DNA of 64,000 nucleotides from Ecdyonurus torrentis (Eukaryota; Arthropoda; Insecta; Ephemeroptera; Heptageniidae), in contig OX439136.1 in the NCBI GenBank assembly GCA_949318235.1, positions 13,580,390-13,644,389 of the forward strand, read 5' to 3'. How positions within the stretch are numbered: the stretch's first letter is position 1; each line of letters starts with the position of its first letter. The position numbers and the translations under genes are program-made. Positions 43,199-57,053 of this stretch are shown in pieces. Below the pieces are notes generated by a model. The model did no database searches and had not been told where the DNA came from. It was given only the letters and a program-made list of their open reading frames with translations.

Positions 43199-43950
43199 GC
43201 AAGGGTATTAAGTATTGTTGTTGTCTTTAACGTACTCTATATATATACAAGAATAACTTTGTTGTGTTTCATTTGCATTATTTTATCTTTTATGTTTTTA
43301 ATATATGAATATATTACGTATATAAAACATATATAAGAATATATATAATATACAGTCTGTAATATACAGTATAACAGTACGTACGTACATATAGAGTATA
43401 TATATAACTTTTAATATTATATAAAATGTAAAAGTTTTAAATAAAATTTGTTTACTAAAGTCTTTTTATTTTTATTATTACAATGATGGTATATATATAC
43501 AAAAATATTATAATTTGATACAAGTGTTGCAAAAACTTTTAAAGGTTATATTTAGAAGGAGGAGGATCATGTCTGTAGAATTTAAAAGTTAACCCCTTTT
43601 TTTTATAATTTTTATTATTTTTTATGGAAGTTTATTGTAACACCAAATCCATGATGATAAAAATTCTGAGAACATGAACATCATTTAATTGTAATGGTGT
43701 ATAATATTATTAAAACTAATATGGGACCGATTATGAGCTTCAAATAAGTAACAAATCGAGGAATATGAATACCAGAAGGTAAATTTGACCAAAATTATAT
43801 CAGTGGTGTTAATCTTTGTCTCTTACACATAAACTTATATGAATAATTATTATACATGTATTTGGATTTGAATCGTTTTGAAGTATTGGTGTACATTTTG
43901 GTTTCTATCTGAGTGATTTTTGATATTTAGCTGTAGCCAGGGTCAGCTAG
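42267..43950. other. A+T-rich spacer
   Basis: It contains (GA)n with GAAA interruptions at 43091-43197 and short ACGTACGTAC near 43379. No gene is seen. Confidence 0.6.
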
Positions 43951-43980
43951 GGCTTTTTTTTTTTTTTTTTTTTTTTTTTT

Positions 43981-44029
43981 TCTTTTAGATCATTTACGTC
44001 TTTTTTGTAGACGTAACTGATCTAAAAGA
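43981..44029. repeat. 20-bp-stem hairpin downstream of poly(T)
   Basis: TCTTTTAGATCATTTACGTC and GACGTAACTGATCTAAAAGA are reverse complements with one mismatch, separated by a 9-base T-rich loop. A T run of about 30 lies directly upstream, and AGGACAAAAAGC downstream may pair with it weakly. Confidence 0.7.
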
Positions 44030-45502
44030 GGACAAAAAGCGGCTTCACTGCCATTCAAGGAGTAAAAACCCAAGGGTGTAATCGGCATTTGGTGACCTAA
44101 TTTTATATAGGCAATCTGATCCTGACTTTAGCTGATGTTCTAACGAAAGATCAGATTCTAATATTTATACATATGTTTAAGTGTATCATTATTTAATTGT
44201 ACAACTTATTTTTTTAATAATAAAAATTGAAGAACTATACAGAAATTATGTATATTGTGTTTCTGAATCACGACAAATCAGATCAGCATGATATACAGAA
44301 TGATCCAGTGAAAAAATAAAATGAAACTTCTTATCAGTATAGCACGAGGGGAAACGCGGGGAAAGCTAAAGGTACACGGAGAAAAATTATATGTTGAATC
44401 AACATATTTTTAACTCAAGAGCGCATTTAAAAACGAACCATTGCATCTCACTGATTGATTCAACTAAACTTCTTGAGCTACAAAAAGTTTGGTTATTTCA
44501 AGTCATGACATTATTTATTTGAAGGGACAAGTTGAGTTGCAGTTTAGTTCTCAGAACTGAAGTTTTTTAGTCTCATGCTTGCGCCTTCACTTTTTCGTAT
44601 TTCATTTTTTTTAAAGCTGCGCGCGCAGTGAGGCGAGAGTGAAAGAACTACCACTTTAGATTAACTGAACTAGGGAATTAAATTAATTAAGGGTGGGCGT
44701 TATATTAAGAAAAACATCGATACTTTTTATATCAGATATTGTCAAAAGTACTGAATTTAAAATATGGAAAGAACGTATCGATATATCGTAAAAATATCGA
44801 TGACTTGAAAAACGCGCTATAAATATTTAAAAAAAAGTATGCCGCATATTATAAGACATTTTAAAGGGTGGGAAACGTTGGGAGGTGTTGGTGTAAGAGG
44901 GTATAGGATATGAGCTTTATTGCAAAATATCATCAAATTTTCCTGGGACTTATTACGTATTAGTAAAGGCTCCGCGCAGAGAGCTCTGTACAGCTAGAGA
45001 TGGTTTAGACCACATCTGCTAACTGACTGAGCTGAGGTAGCAAGTGAAGTGACTGACTGAGGTTGTGGCAGAGCGCTTTTATACGCAGCTGCACGCGCTG
45101 ATTCGTTGATCCTGCAGCGCGTGACGTGACGTCAGCCAAGGAGATAAGGAGGGGAAGGCTCCATATAGCTCTATGTTACCGCTAAGCCAATGGAGTGGGA
45201 GGCATGGGGGGGTAAAAATGACGGAAAGAGAACAAAATTTCCACTGGTAGGAAACCTAACAAAGTTTGTCATAGTAATAGTAATGCAGTCCGGTCACCTA
45301 GGGATTTGTCCCTAAATTTTAGGAAAAATCACTAAAAATAAAATGCTTTACCTATACCTACTGGTATTTTACCTAAAATGAAAAGTAAATATTGTACTTA
45401 TTAATTATGATTATACATTTTCCTTCTTTTTCATTATTTTTATTAACATATAATAGGCAGGATAAGTGATAAATTCAGACAACATATTCTTAAAAAATAT
45501 AG

Positions 45503-45620
45503 TTACACTTTATTGAAGATAAGAAAAGATACATAAAAAAATGTGTACATTATAATTATGTAATATTTTTCTTGAAAATTTTGGTGATTCTCCAGTTCCA
45601 CGGTATCTAGCTGTTTCCTC
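45503..45620 (-). CDS. candidate terminal exon with poly(A) signal
   Basis: An acceptor (TTGCTGCAG) precedes G-AGG-AAA-CAG, encoding R-K-Q-L-D-T-V-E-L-E-N-H-Q-N and ending F-N-K-V-stop. The stop overlaps AATAAAG, a poly(A) signal. Joining to 45898-46007 keeps frame (AG|G gives Arg) across an intron of about 277 bp. The second half is Ile/Phe/Tyr-rich and could be non-coding. It may be a remnant of a gene carried by the 2.46-kb element. Confidence 0.2.
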
Positions 45621-45897
45621 CTGCAGCAATTACCCATAAAATCTAGAACAGAATAAATAAATAAAATAAGTGCCTTGTTCTGAACCCACATTTCACTCTA
45701 CTTTCTACTAAACCGGTATACATTACTCATATACAAATATGTACATGCACGACATTGCGGCTACCAGTAATTTTTTAAAGCCTACTGTGAACCCCGATCA
45801 AAACTTTTTATATACTTTATCGGGCATGATGAATTTTTAATAGATCTATAAACAAAAAGAATGAAACTATATAAATATAAATAAATCTTGTACATAC

Positions 45898-46007
45898 CTA
45901 TTACATGCTCGATCATTTTCGCTGATGTACATTTGGGAGCTTGCAGCAGCGTCGGTACGATAGTCAACGTATTCAACATCAAAATTATCTATTTTCAAAT
46001 TTAAAAG
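45898..46007 (-). CDS. candidate internal exon of an unknown gene
   Basis: On the minus strand an acceptor (TTTATGCAG) precedes 110 open bases that end at AATAG|GTATGT, a good donor. The 36 codons begin L-L-N-L-K-I-D-N-F-D and include A-A-A-S-S-Q-M-Y-I-S-E-N-D-R. This acidic, mixed composition is unlike the noise frames nearby. The exon would join in phase with the segment at 45503-45620. I found no clear upstream exon. A 43-codon ATG frame rich in Cys lies at about 46106-46237 on the same strand, but no splice joins them convincingly. The family is unrecognised. Confidence 0.22.
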
Positions 46008-46831
46008 CTGCATAAACTATAGAACAACTACTTTCACATATTTAACGTGTCCTTTCAGAGTCACAGAATCCTGTTTTTAACACATAAATACATTTTCTAA
46101 CGCATAAATCCATGCACATTGTCATATTTGTATGATGGCCGACTTTTATTAATTGTTTTCAATCTGCAAATTCCACACCAGTTATAAAGAAACGTTCTGC
46201 ATCGGTTGAAGCAAAAAACACAAGCCGCGAGCATTTAAATTTGTTCTCTGTATTCTGATATGCTAGAATTTTGTGCTCCTGCTTTCTGATTTGTTTAACT
46301 AAATCACGTGGTCATAAACGCTCTGAGTGCTGATTGGTTCTGAGCCACTGAGAGTGCCACTCGGCGCATCTAGCTACTAGGGAAATCAAATGCAAGGTAC
46401 GGCAACACTGTAGTGCCTTGTTCTCTGCGGCACAATTTGGCAACATGGCTAACGGCAAGGAGAACAAAATTTTTTTGAATCTTGCTCGCCTGCTTTGGGA
46501 ACTCCCGCCACGCTTGTCTATCCCTCCTTCTCCTTGACGTCAGCCCACGCTATTGCTTATTGGCTGCGTCTCAGACAATACTAACAGCCAGGTAGTTGAT
46601 TCACATTTACTAACCCCGCTATTCAAAAAAATCATCTCAACAATTGAAATAACTCAACTTATTGTTAAAATAGCTCAAAAGTTAAATACCTGCTAGCTGA
46701 AAACTTTCAATTAAAACAACAAATCACATTTTGTCAGTTACTTTATAGAAAATAGTGGCTTGAGTCAAATGAACCTAAAAATAATCAACTCAATAAAATG
46801 AGTTGATTTAGTTAGTAAATTTCTCTCCGTG

Positions 46832-46965
46832 TAGAGACATATAGTCGTAAAAATATCGCGTTTTATTGTGACAGCGATAGTAAACTAGCTCTCTGATTAG
46901 CTATAGAGGAAACCCACTATCGCTGTCACAATGAAAACGCGATATTTTTACCACTGTCTCTACCT
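46832..46965. mobile_element. Hairpin MITE abutting the CACGGAGA element, about 134 bp
   Basis: TAGAGACAT at left and TGTCTCTA at right enclose near-perfect arms of about 36 bp at 46847-46881 and 46916-46951 (GTAAAAATATCGCG through AGCGATAGT). The two elements meet at a single TA (46832-46833), which serves as flank to both. Confidence 0.75.
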
Positions 46966-47007
46966 TAAGGGTCCCTTAATTTAACTTTACGCTTATGAGG
47001 AAAAATG

Positions 47008-47046
<39 letters not shown>

Positions 47047-47180
47047 TGACTTTAGATAAAACTATACTCCACCAATTCTGAAGAAATTTAAATGAGAAAT
47101 ACTAGACATATTTTTACGTGTTTTAAGCTATAGACATTTTTTTTAAAGAATTTTTTAAACTGATACCATATTGATTAAAA
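46966..47180 (+). repeat. Family J repeat, copy 3 (5' truncated)
   Basis: It starts TTAAGGGTCCCTTAATTTAA, then ACTTTACGC, poly(T) of 37 at 47009-47045, GAGAAATACTAGACATAT and TTTTTACGTGTTTTAAGC. It matches the right half of copy 1 and copy 2. Confidence 0.6.
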
Positions 47181-47744
47181 GTTTAAATGTCTTAGTAATA
47201 CAGCTATTATTAGTACAATCGTTAACTTTTAGTATTATATAATATACCAGGCCTTATAAAAGAGAGATTTAACTAAGATTTTAAGCTTTTTTGTCCGTAC
47301 ATATACATAATAGATAACATAATATGAAAATGTATTATATTATATATATGACAACAAGACGATTGATTGATTTCGATTAATAACTATGATAAATACAGAA
47401 TATATATATATATTCTATTCCCTTTATTATTACATATACATGTTTCTCTCCCTTTATTTCTAGTTTCTATAAGAGTTTTATCAACAGGAAAATTGATACA
47501 TTCTGAAGTTGATGACAGAACAAACATCCAAAGATAAACAATTTTATATTCTTTTGTGTCTTTTCTTCTTCTTCTTTACTTACGTATACGTATATGAGAA
47601 ATACAATAGAGATGAAAGTGGGGGAGAAATTGTTTATAATAGTTTGTCTTTACTTTAGGAATTATTGATCTTTACATGTCTCTCAAAATATTGCAAACTC
47701 ATTTTTTCTTCTGTAATATTTATAATATGTTATATTTCTTTTCT

Positions 47745-48095
47745 TTAAAGGAACAGACCAGAGAAAAACATAAGCATTTATATCACAAAACACTTGATGG
47801 GATTTACATTATAAATAACATTAGTTTTTCTCAAAACCCAACAGTAGCCCCGTAGCAGTGATCAGAAAATTTCGATTTATGCAACCCGAACAACATTTTT
47901 ATACTGATTTTTGCATGTTTCTGACGTCATAAACATGAATTTTCACGCAAATTGCATACTTTACAGTTTTTTTACGCTCTCTCGTGGGGCTATATTAACA
48001 TTCTGGTAAAAATTGTCAACAGTTTTGAAGATCCCATTTCGTGTTTATTCATTAAAAAGCATAATTATGTTGTTTTATGTGGTCTATGGCTTTAA
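47745..48095 (-). mobile_element. Family A TTAA MITE, copy 7 (full length)
   Basis: TTAAAGGAACAGACCAGAG at left and GGTCTATGGCTTTAA at right bound 351 bp. TGACGTCA is at 47922-47929. It is close to family consensus throughout and probably among the youngest copies. Confidence 0.88.
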
Positions 48096-49939
<1,844 letters not shown>

Positions 49940-50154
49940 TTAAACGCATAGACAACATGAAAACATTAGCATTTATATCTCAAAACACATGATGGGACTT
50001 ACATAATCAACATCAATTGGTCTCAAAACCCAACTGTAGCGCCGTAGCAGGGATCAGAAAATTTCAATTTATGCAACCCGCACAACATTTTCATACTAAT
50101 TTTTGCCTGTTTCTGACGTCATAAACAGAAATATTCATGTAAATGGCATACTTC
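49940..50154 (-). mobile_element. Family A TTAA MITE, copy 8 (truncated)
   Basis: It begins TTAAACGCATAGACAACATG and carries TGACGTCA at 50114-50121. It is lost after AAATGGCATACTTC, so the distal 40% is missing. Its terminus is closest to copy 3 (CATAGACAACATGAAAAC), suggesting a subfamily. Confidence 0.75.
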
Positions 50155-51579
50155 ATTCCAAACGAATGGTTACAAAAATAGTGAATATATTGAAAGAAGT
50201 TTTTTAGTTCATATAAAATTAGTTTATTTCTATAGTACACTCCTTTAATATACTAATCTACACAACATCATTTAAATAAACATGCAAAGTCATTGTGACA
50301 ATGTTAAAAATACTATATCTTCCCTCCCCTATATATATAATATTTCTGATATATATTTGTAATACATAAAAAAAAAGTTAATATAACTTACTTAGCAGTT
50401 GTCATACAGACAAAATTTAAAATAAATCATTTGTAAAATTATTATTGCTAAGATTTTTGTGATACTATATAATATATATAAAAGGAAAAAAAAAGTTTAG
50501 GTCTACTTCAACCCCTATTTTCGAGGGTATAATCCTCCCTCCGTCAAAGAACACATACACACCACCCTTCTCTCTATTTCTCTAAGTTTTGTGCTTTTTT
50601 TTTTCCTCTCTTATTCCATCTCCCTTTTTACTGCGTCGTCTTAAAAAGCCAATATCTTGCTCAAACCAAAAAGTGTATAATATAAGGGTTTGTTCTTTTT
50701 TTTTTTTCTGCAAGCAAACCGAAACCATGATCAAAAGAAGAGAGAATAGCATTGTTAAGAAGGAAATGTATAGTAGTACTTTTTTTTCAACATGTTTTGT
50801 GTGTATGTTGCATTTATAGTATTAGCTTTGTTTATTCTTTACCTTTATTCTTCTCTTAAGTTTTTCAAATTACACGTTTTTTTATACTATATTATTTAAA
50901 ATACAGCATTCAACTAAAGATCGTTAATATTTTAGCCCCTTGTGCTTATGCAACTTTTTAAGCTTATACATGTTGCAGGTTATATAAATTACAGGGGCTT
51001 TTTTTTCATCTTTTTTTTTTTTTTCCGACATTTTTTTTCCTACATTTTTTTTTTTTTTAATTAAACTCGTTTGTAATCTGAGAAGTATGATAGTCACATT
51101 TCATAGTTTAAAGATTTAATTTGCAAAATGCATTTAATTTATGAAGTTAAAAAATTGTAAATGACTAACATACATTCTTACTTCAAATTTAAAAACTTTT
51201 TTTTTTTTTTTAATATTATTCTTATGTACAAATATTAAGAAGGTTAAACTTTTTCAAACAATATAAAATAAATGGCAATCTCTCTCCAAATTTAAAATCT
51301 TTATTATTATATTATCATTTCGGGTTAACATTTTGAAATAAAAAAAAAATGTCGAAAATATGAACTTACATACTTCACAAACATTACTTTGGATTTTTTC
51401 ATTCTTATATATTATTTTTCTTTCTTTTTCTCTCTCTCACACCATATAACAGTGATATAAATTTACATGATAGTCTAACTTGTATTCCAGATTTTAGTGT
51501 TCTCACATCTCTCTCTAGAGGTCTCTACTAACAATTTTATATTATATAATACTGCATACATAATATTAAAACTTAAGAC

Positions 51580-51616
<37 letters not shown>

Positions 51617-52285
51617 GGAGAAGATGAACATTAATATTGATATTCACAAACCTTATCTTACAACTTACACCCATTTTCTTCAAACTGCATAATATGCTTC
51701 TTGCATAATAAATGTTACTAAAAACTTTATTCATTTTATACTATGTAACTACACTACTAACGTTGAAAACTCATTAGACAATTGATTAAAATTTGTAATT
51801 TTATATACTAATTTCCATATTATACATGATAATTAGTTTCAATGTTTTTTTATTTATTTTTTTTTTTCGATGTATGATAAAAAACAGTATTATTGAAATT
51901 CAATTTGTATTAAAATAATTTTATAGTTTTCTATTTTTTTAATCACTGTGTTCATATTTTTTTAATTATATTTCATTATTACTTCAATATTTAAAATAGT
52001 ATATTTACCAAAAATAATTTATTCGTCCCTTTTGAGTATTGTTAAGTGATCATCCATGCACTAGGTATAACACATTTAAACCATTTCTTTTTATTTCATG
52101 AATCTGTAGGAAATTGAATAATGTAAATTGATATTGTGAATTCACCGAACCAGTTTCTATAACAGCTTGTTTTATACCATTGTGAGTTAGATTTAATTGA
52201 AGTCTGGAAAGTCCTGAAGTAGATGAAATGATTTGCATGTGTCAACAAGAGAAATGTTTAAACTTTTTTTTATCAAAAGTTTTGT

Positions 52286-52341
<56 letters not shown>

Positions 52342-52815
52342 TAAAATGGTATCTTAAATACATAATAATTGCAAATTAAAATTGTAAAAACTTAATTAAG
52401 TGGCTGCATTCAGTGGATGTCTATATATAACGGAAATTACCTTGTGAGGGTCCTAAATTTACCATGTAAAACGAAAGAAAATACACTTTAATAACCGATT
52501 TTTCTACTATAGTGTCTTATTGAACATTGAGTTGTGAATTTCAGCCACTTTAGTGCAATTTTAGAGCCATTCGTTAGCATTTTGTTAATTGAAAAGATAA
52601 TGTATTTACGGAACAATAGTAAAAGATGCTAGCACATATTAATGTACGATTAAAAAAATATATGCTTAGAAATTTATTCTATTTATCATGTCATCAACTC
52701 ATGTGTGATTTTTGTGTGATTTTTACACTTTTAAAACAAAATTTTGTTTAAAAAAATTCACTATTACAAAAAAATACCGCAAATTTTCAAAAACTTTGGT
52801 GCTGGAATAAAAATG
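50155..52815. other. A+T-rich spacer
   Basis: It holds a CT-rich stretch at 50540-50640, T runs near 51001-51058, (GA)n at 51584-51613 and (TA)n at 52289-52337. Frames at 50589-50819 and 52050-52238 have no recognisable domain. Confidence 0.55.
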
Positions 52816-52999
52816 TCACTTCACTAAATCGAGCATTTTTACTTGACGAGAACTAAATTTTGACTTTCACTAAATCGAATAGGGAATTATTCACTACATC
52901 GAAATTTTAAACATTGTAATACCTATCTAAGTGGCCAGGACCATCACTTTGAATTCACTAAATCAAAATATTCACTAAACCAAACTTCACTAAATCGGT
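52816..52999 (+). repeat. cluster of TTCACTAAATCGA motifs
   Basis: At least six variants of TTCACTAAATCGA occur in one orientation within about 185 bp (near 52820, 52868, 52889, 52961, 52971 and 52987), at irregular spacing and some with one or two changes. It looks like a degenerate direct-repeat array or the arm of an unrecognised element. Confidence 0.6.
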
Positions 53000-55578
53000 A
53001 GTAGAAAAAAAAGCTGCAAAGTATTGGTTTTCGTTTTAGAATTTATTATGCAAAGTATATTTATAATGCAGTCAATAAATAAATTACAAAACTGATTAAC
53101 GTGTAATATAATAAAATAAAAAGGTAAAAACTAAAACATAATTATCACATTAATATCACTATATGCGTAAGGAATTATTCACAAAAGAATGCAAAACTCA
53201 AAATTTAAATACTCAACCCACTTTTCCTTATATTTCATCGGTTATTATTGAAATAAATAATGGGCATAATTTTTTTTTCATAATTATCTTTTTAAAACGC
53301 ATCATATTCATTTCATTTTATATTTTATAAAAAAAAAGACATTATCTTGAATATTTAAAACACGTAGTTTTTATTTTTATTTTAAAAGCGTAAATAAATT
53401 GTTTTAAAGAAAATTACTTGACGTGGAAACATTTTACGCCTGAAATGACAAATTAAGGCGTATGTTTATGACGTTTGAAAAACACTTTTAGTAACGTTTG
53501 CATGATTATAATTTTATTTTTCTTTGACTGACGCTTTGAAATAAAAACTCAAAAACATTAGGTATGCAGTAGGCAACTTTACATAATCAGGACACGTCAT
53601 TGGCAAGGGTCATTAGGTCGATCACTTCTTTCTTGCAAGGGTAGTTATTAGTTTTATGTTGATTTTTAGCATGGAATAGGATTTGCACTATGTTAATTTG
53701 AGGTTTTTAAATTTTAAACTGTTTGCTTTAGAATCTGAAAAATACTTTATATCTCTCATCACCATAAAGTAAAAACCATACAACTAAATAAGTATTTGCG
53801 ACGTGAATGAGCTCCAGTTAAAGGAACAAGGTGAAAAATGCGTGCAAAGTTGACTCCAAATAAGGCTTGCGATTCTAATTCAAATTTTATTAAAATTTAA
53901 AATGCAATATTATTGCAAAATTATGATATTAATAATTTGCAATACTATAGCTCATAAAATATACTCTAATGTTACGATAAACTAAAAAATTGCTAAAACA
54001 AAATAATGAACGTTTTCTTCTTCATTTTCAACAAAGTGAGAAAATTTTCGATATATATATATATTTAAAATATATCTTTTTATATTTAAGCACAACATCG
54101 TATAAGCAATTATTTTAGATTGAGAAGAGGAAAAAAAAAAACATCTCATTATATTTTTTTCTTGTTCCAAAAAAGAAAAAAAAACATTGAAAATCTTTTA
54201 AAAGAAAAAAGGTGAATAAAAAAAACTAATAACGAGGATGAAGTGAGAGAAAGAGAAAGAGAGAGAGAGAGAGAGAGAAATAATGCTTATAACAAAGAGA
54301 ACGCCAGAAAAGATAGAGATAAAATGATGAGCTAAAACAAGACAAAGAGGAACGAAGTGGCTGTAAGGTGACTAACTCAAAACGTGGCTATGAATTCAAA
54401 TTAGACTTACGTTGCTTCTCTTCTACCGTTGTTATTGCAACGAGGTTATATAATACAGCAGGCAGGCTAGCAAGCAAGCTAGCAGAATCCTCTTGCTTAC
54501 TTTACCACTCGGAAAAAAAAAAAAAAAAAAGGAAGGAAGGACTTCAAAGAAACATTGAACGATATATCTAGAGAAAGGAAGCTTTAATATATTTCTCATG
54601 ATCGCATGATATATTCTTATTTAAGGTATACTGTATGATGTAAAATGATACAAAAATGTAATATGAATAAGTAAAACGTGAGTAAGTAAATAATTCAATT
54701 GTCTGTTTCACCAGCAGTTTATCGTCAACAAATTAAAATAAATGAACATTATATAACGAAGATAATGCATTTATTTTTCTTTTTTCCTGTCCCACCCCTT
54801 TTTTTATGGCATATTCTGTAACATCTTTATTTTTCTCTTCTTTTTTTTTTCTATATTTTAAAAACATTTTTTAAGATTTATTTTAATATATAAAAAAGTA
54901 AATAAATATTAAAAAAAAGTAATAAAAATAAGAAATTAATAATAAAAAAAAAAATGAAAATATGCTAGTTGAGTATTAATTCTGCGTTTTAGGCTTCATT
55001 GCTTTGTCGTTCAACTATTTAGTTGCTGATCTGTTTTAATATTGATTTTAAGTAACAATATTCTTTTCTATAGCTTATAAGATACGATATGAAGATTGTA
55101 TAACCAAAGTAGAACATAAGTTTACATAATCGATCATTTCTATGACATATAAATTAACAAATGCATATTAAAAAATAATCGAATGTTCAGGTATAATTAT
55201 ATTATCGTAATATCATACCTATTATAGGTATTATCATATATACATTTTATGTATACTAATACACATACGCACATAATGTACAATCGATTGTATTAATTTA
55301 TGATTAATTGTTTTGAAAAATATTTAAAAAAACTTAATTGTTAATATTTTAATATTGAGAAATAAATTAATGTTTTCTAAAAAAAAAAAGTATTAAAATT
55401 AAATTCAAGTTTCTGAATACAAATGAAGCTCAAAGTGCACATTACCTTTTGCTTTGCAAGTTTATCGGTAGCATTCAAGTTGCAATCCACGTTATAACTA
55501 ATATTTAATCAAGCCATTCAGTAATAGTTATCCTTACCCTAAAATATGTATAAAGTATAATATAATATAATATTATAT

Positions 55579-55613
<35 letters not shown>
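53000..55613. other. A+T-rich spacer
   Basis: It holds a GA run near 54257-54279 and poly(A) near 54513-54530. Slightly less A+T-rich patches at 53560-53660 and 54350-54500 are present, but no supported gene. A (TA)n array from about 55575 leads into the next element. Confidence 0.5.
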
Positions 55614-55615
<2 letters not shown>

Positions 55616-56966
55616 TAGCATCAAAACCCGAAATTGACCCAAACTAGGTATTTTTGCTCATTTCGGCTTTTGGTTCGTCGCTTTTTGCCAAAACCCGAAA
55701 TGCAAGTTTATTTCGGCTTTTGGTCACGCAATTTTGATCCATACTAGTTTTGAGCATTTCGCAAAAAGCAAAACCCGGTGTAAACATTTATATCTTGTTT
55801 TGGTCTTTGAATTTTGACCAGAACTAGTTGTGGTCAAAATAGAAAAATCAAAACCCGAAAAATGAACATTTCTCAACTCAATTATTTTATATAAGAATAA
55901 GTGTGTGTGTGAGAGAGAGGAGAGAGAGATAACACGACACGTTAAATAAAAAAGTAAAAATATTTATTTTAATTTACAATAAGAGTGATATATTATGATA
56001 TGACTTATGACTAATTTCCCTTATATGGGTGCAAAGTTCAAGTCCACCTTCCACCGTACTTTATCCAGTGATAACAATTTATTTTAAAATATTTCTTGTG
56101 CGTATATTCATTTGACTGTTTGTCTCTGTGCTGAAAACATGGTTTATAGTTTCATAATATTTGTTAGAAACAGGATAAGAAAGTGTTAGAATTTAAAAAG
56201 TTCATAACACACGTATATTATTGGTGCGCAAATTATAAGTGATCATGGTTAGTGGTTTTATATATAGCTCTTAATTTACATTTAATCGTAAGTAGCCCCT
56301 TAAAATAATAATAATATACTCTATTACTACTATTACTGAATGAACCACTTGCAATAAAATGTTTGTAATTGTTGCAACAAGGGAAAATTATTTTTTATTT
56401 TTTGTAAGAAATGTAATAAGAAAATTTCAAATTATTTTAAAAACTTCGCTCATTGCAAGTGGTCCATTGATAGGTCAAACAGTAAGTTTATTTTTCGTAT
56501 TGTCTCAATTTATATTCCGTATCTATAGCCATAAGATTTAGATATTTTGATCACCGCATTCTAATCAAATTAATCTTTCAGACCATATATTTTGCATTTC
56601 AAGTACAATAATAAAATAATATTGTTTAAACGCCTAAACAATAATACCAAAACATCATGCATATATAATATAATTATAGTATTTTATCATTGCATAAAAT
56701 TCTGAGTTGAGAAATGTTCATTTTTCGGGTTTTGATTTTTCTATTTTGACCACAACTAGTTCTGGTCAAAATTCAAAGACCAAAACTAGATATAAATGTT
56801 TACACCGGGTTTTGCTTTTTGCGAAATGCTCAAAACTAGTATGGATCAAATTTTCGTGACCAAAAGCCGAAATAAACTTGCATTTCGGGTTTTGGCAAAA
56901 AGCGACAAACCAAAAGCCGAAATGAGCAAAAATACCTAGTTTGGGTCAATTTCGGGTTTTGGTGCT

Positions 56967-56969
<3 letters not shown>
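55614..56969. mobile_element. Long-TIR element inserted between (TA)n tracts, 1.36 kb (family F)
   Basis: TIRs of about 268 bp (55614-55880 and 56702-56969) begin GTTAGCATCAAAACCCGAAA and are about 95% identical by eye. Each arm repeats a CAAAACCCGAAA / TTTCGGCTTTTGGT motif several times in alternating orientation. TA array lies directly outside both ends, so TA was probably the target. The interior of about 820 bp is non-coding and contains a 12-bp inverted pair ACCACTTGCAAT (56344) / ATTGCAAGTGGT (56452). Confidence 0.8.

Positions 56970-57049
<80 letters not shown>
56970..57049. repeat. (TA)n microsatellite
   Basis: A pure TA array directly right of family F. Together with the array on the left it may be one array split by the insertion. 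Confidence 0.95.

Positions 57050-57053
<4 letters not shown>

Larger units (their letters stand above)
44375..46831 (-). mobile_element. TA-flanked CACGGAGA element, 2.46 kb
   Basis: The ends are CACGGAGAAAAATTA at left and AAATTTCTCTCCGTG at right, each flanked by TA (44373-44374 and 46832-46833). Both terminal regions repeat a TTGAGTTGATT-like motif in both orientations. G+C-richer blocks at 45040-45190 and 46310-46570 each contain TGACGTCA (45127, 46535) beside CAAGGAGA-type sequence in opposite orientation. The interior holds candidate minus-strand exons. A TATCGAT-rich patch near 44720-44815 may be an older insertion. I cannot name the superfamily. Confidence 0.6.

Noticed and set aside
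54368..54571. 67-codon frame with a mixed-composition start
   Set aside because: It ends in poly-Lys from an A run and has no identifiable domain. The repeated GCTAGCAAGC is only a short local palindrome.
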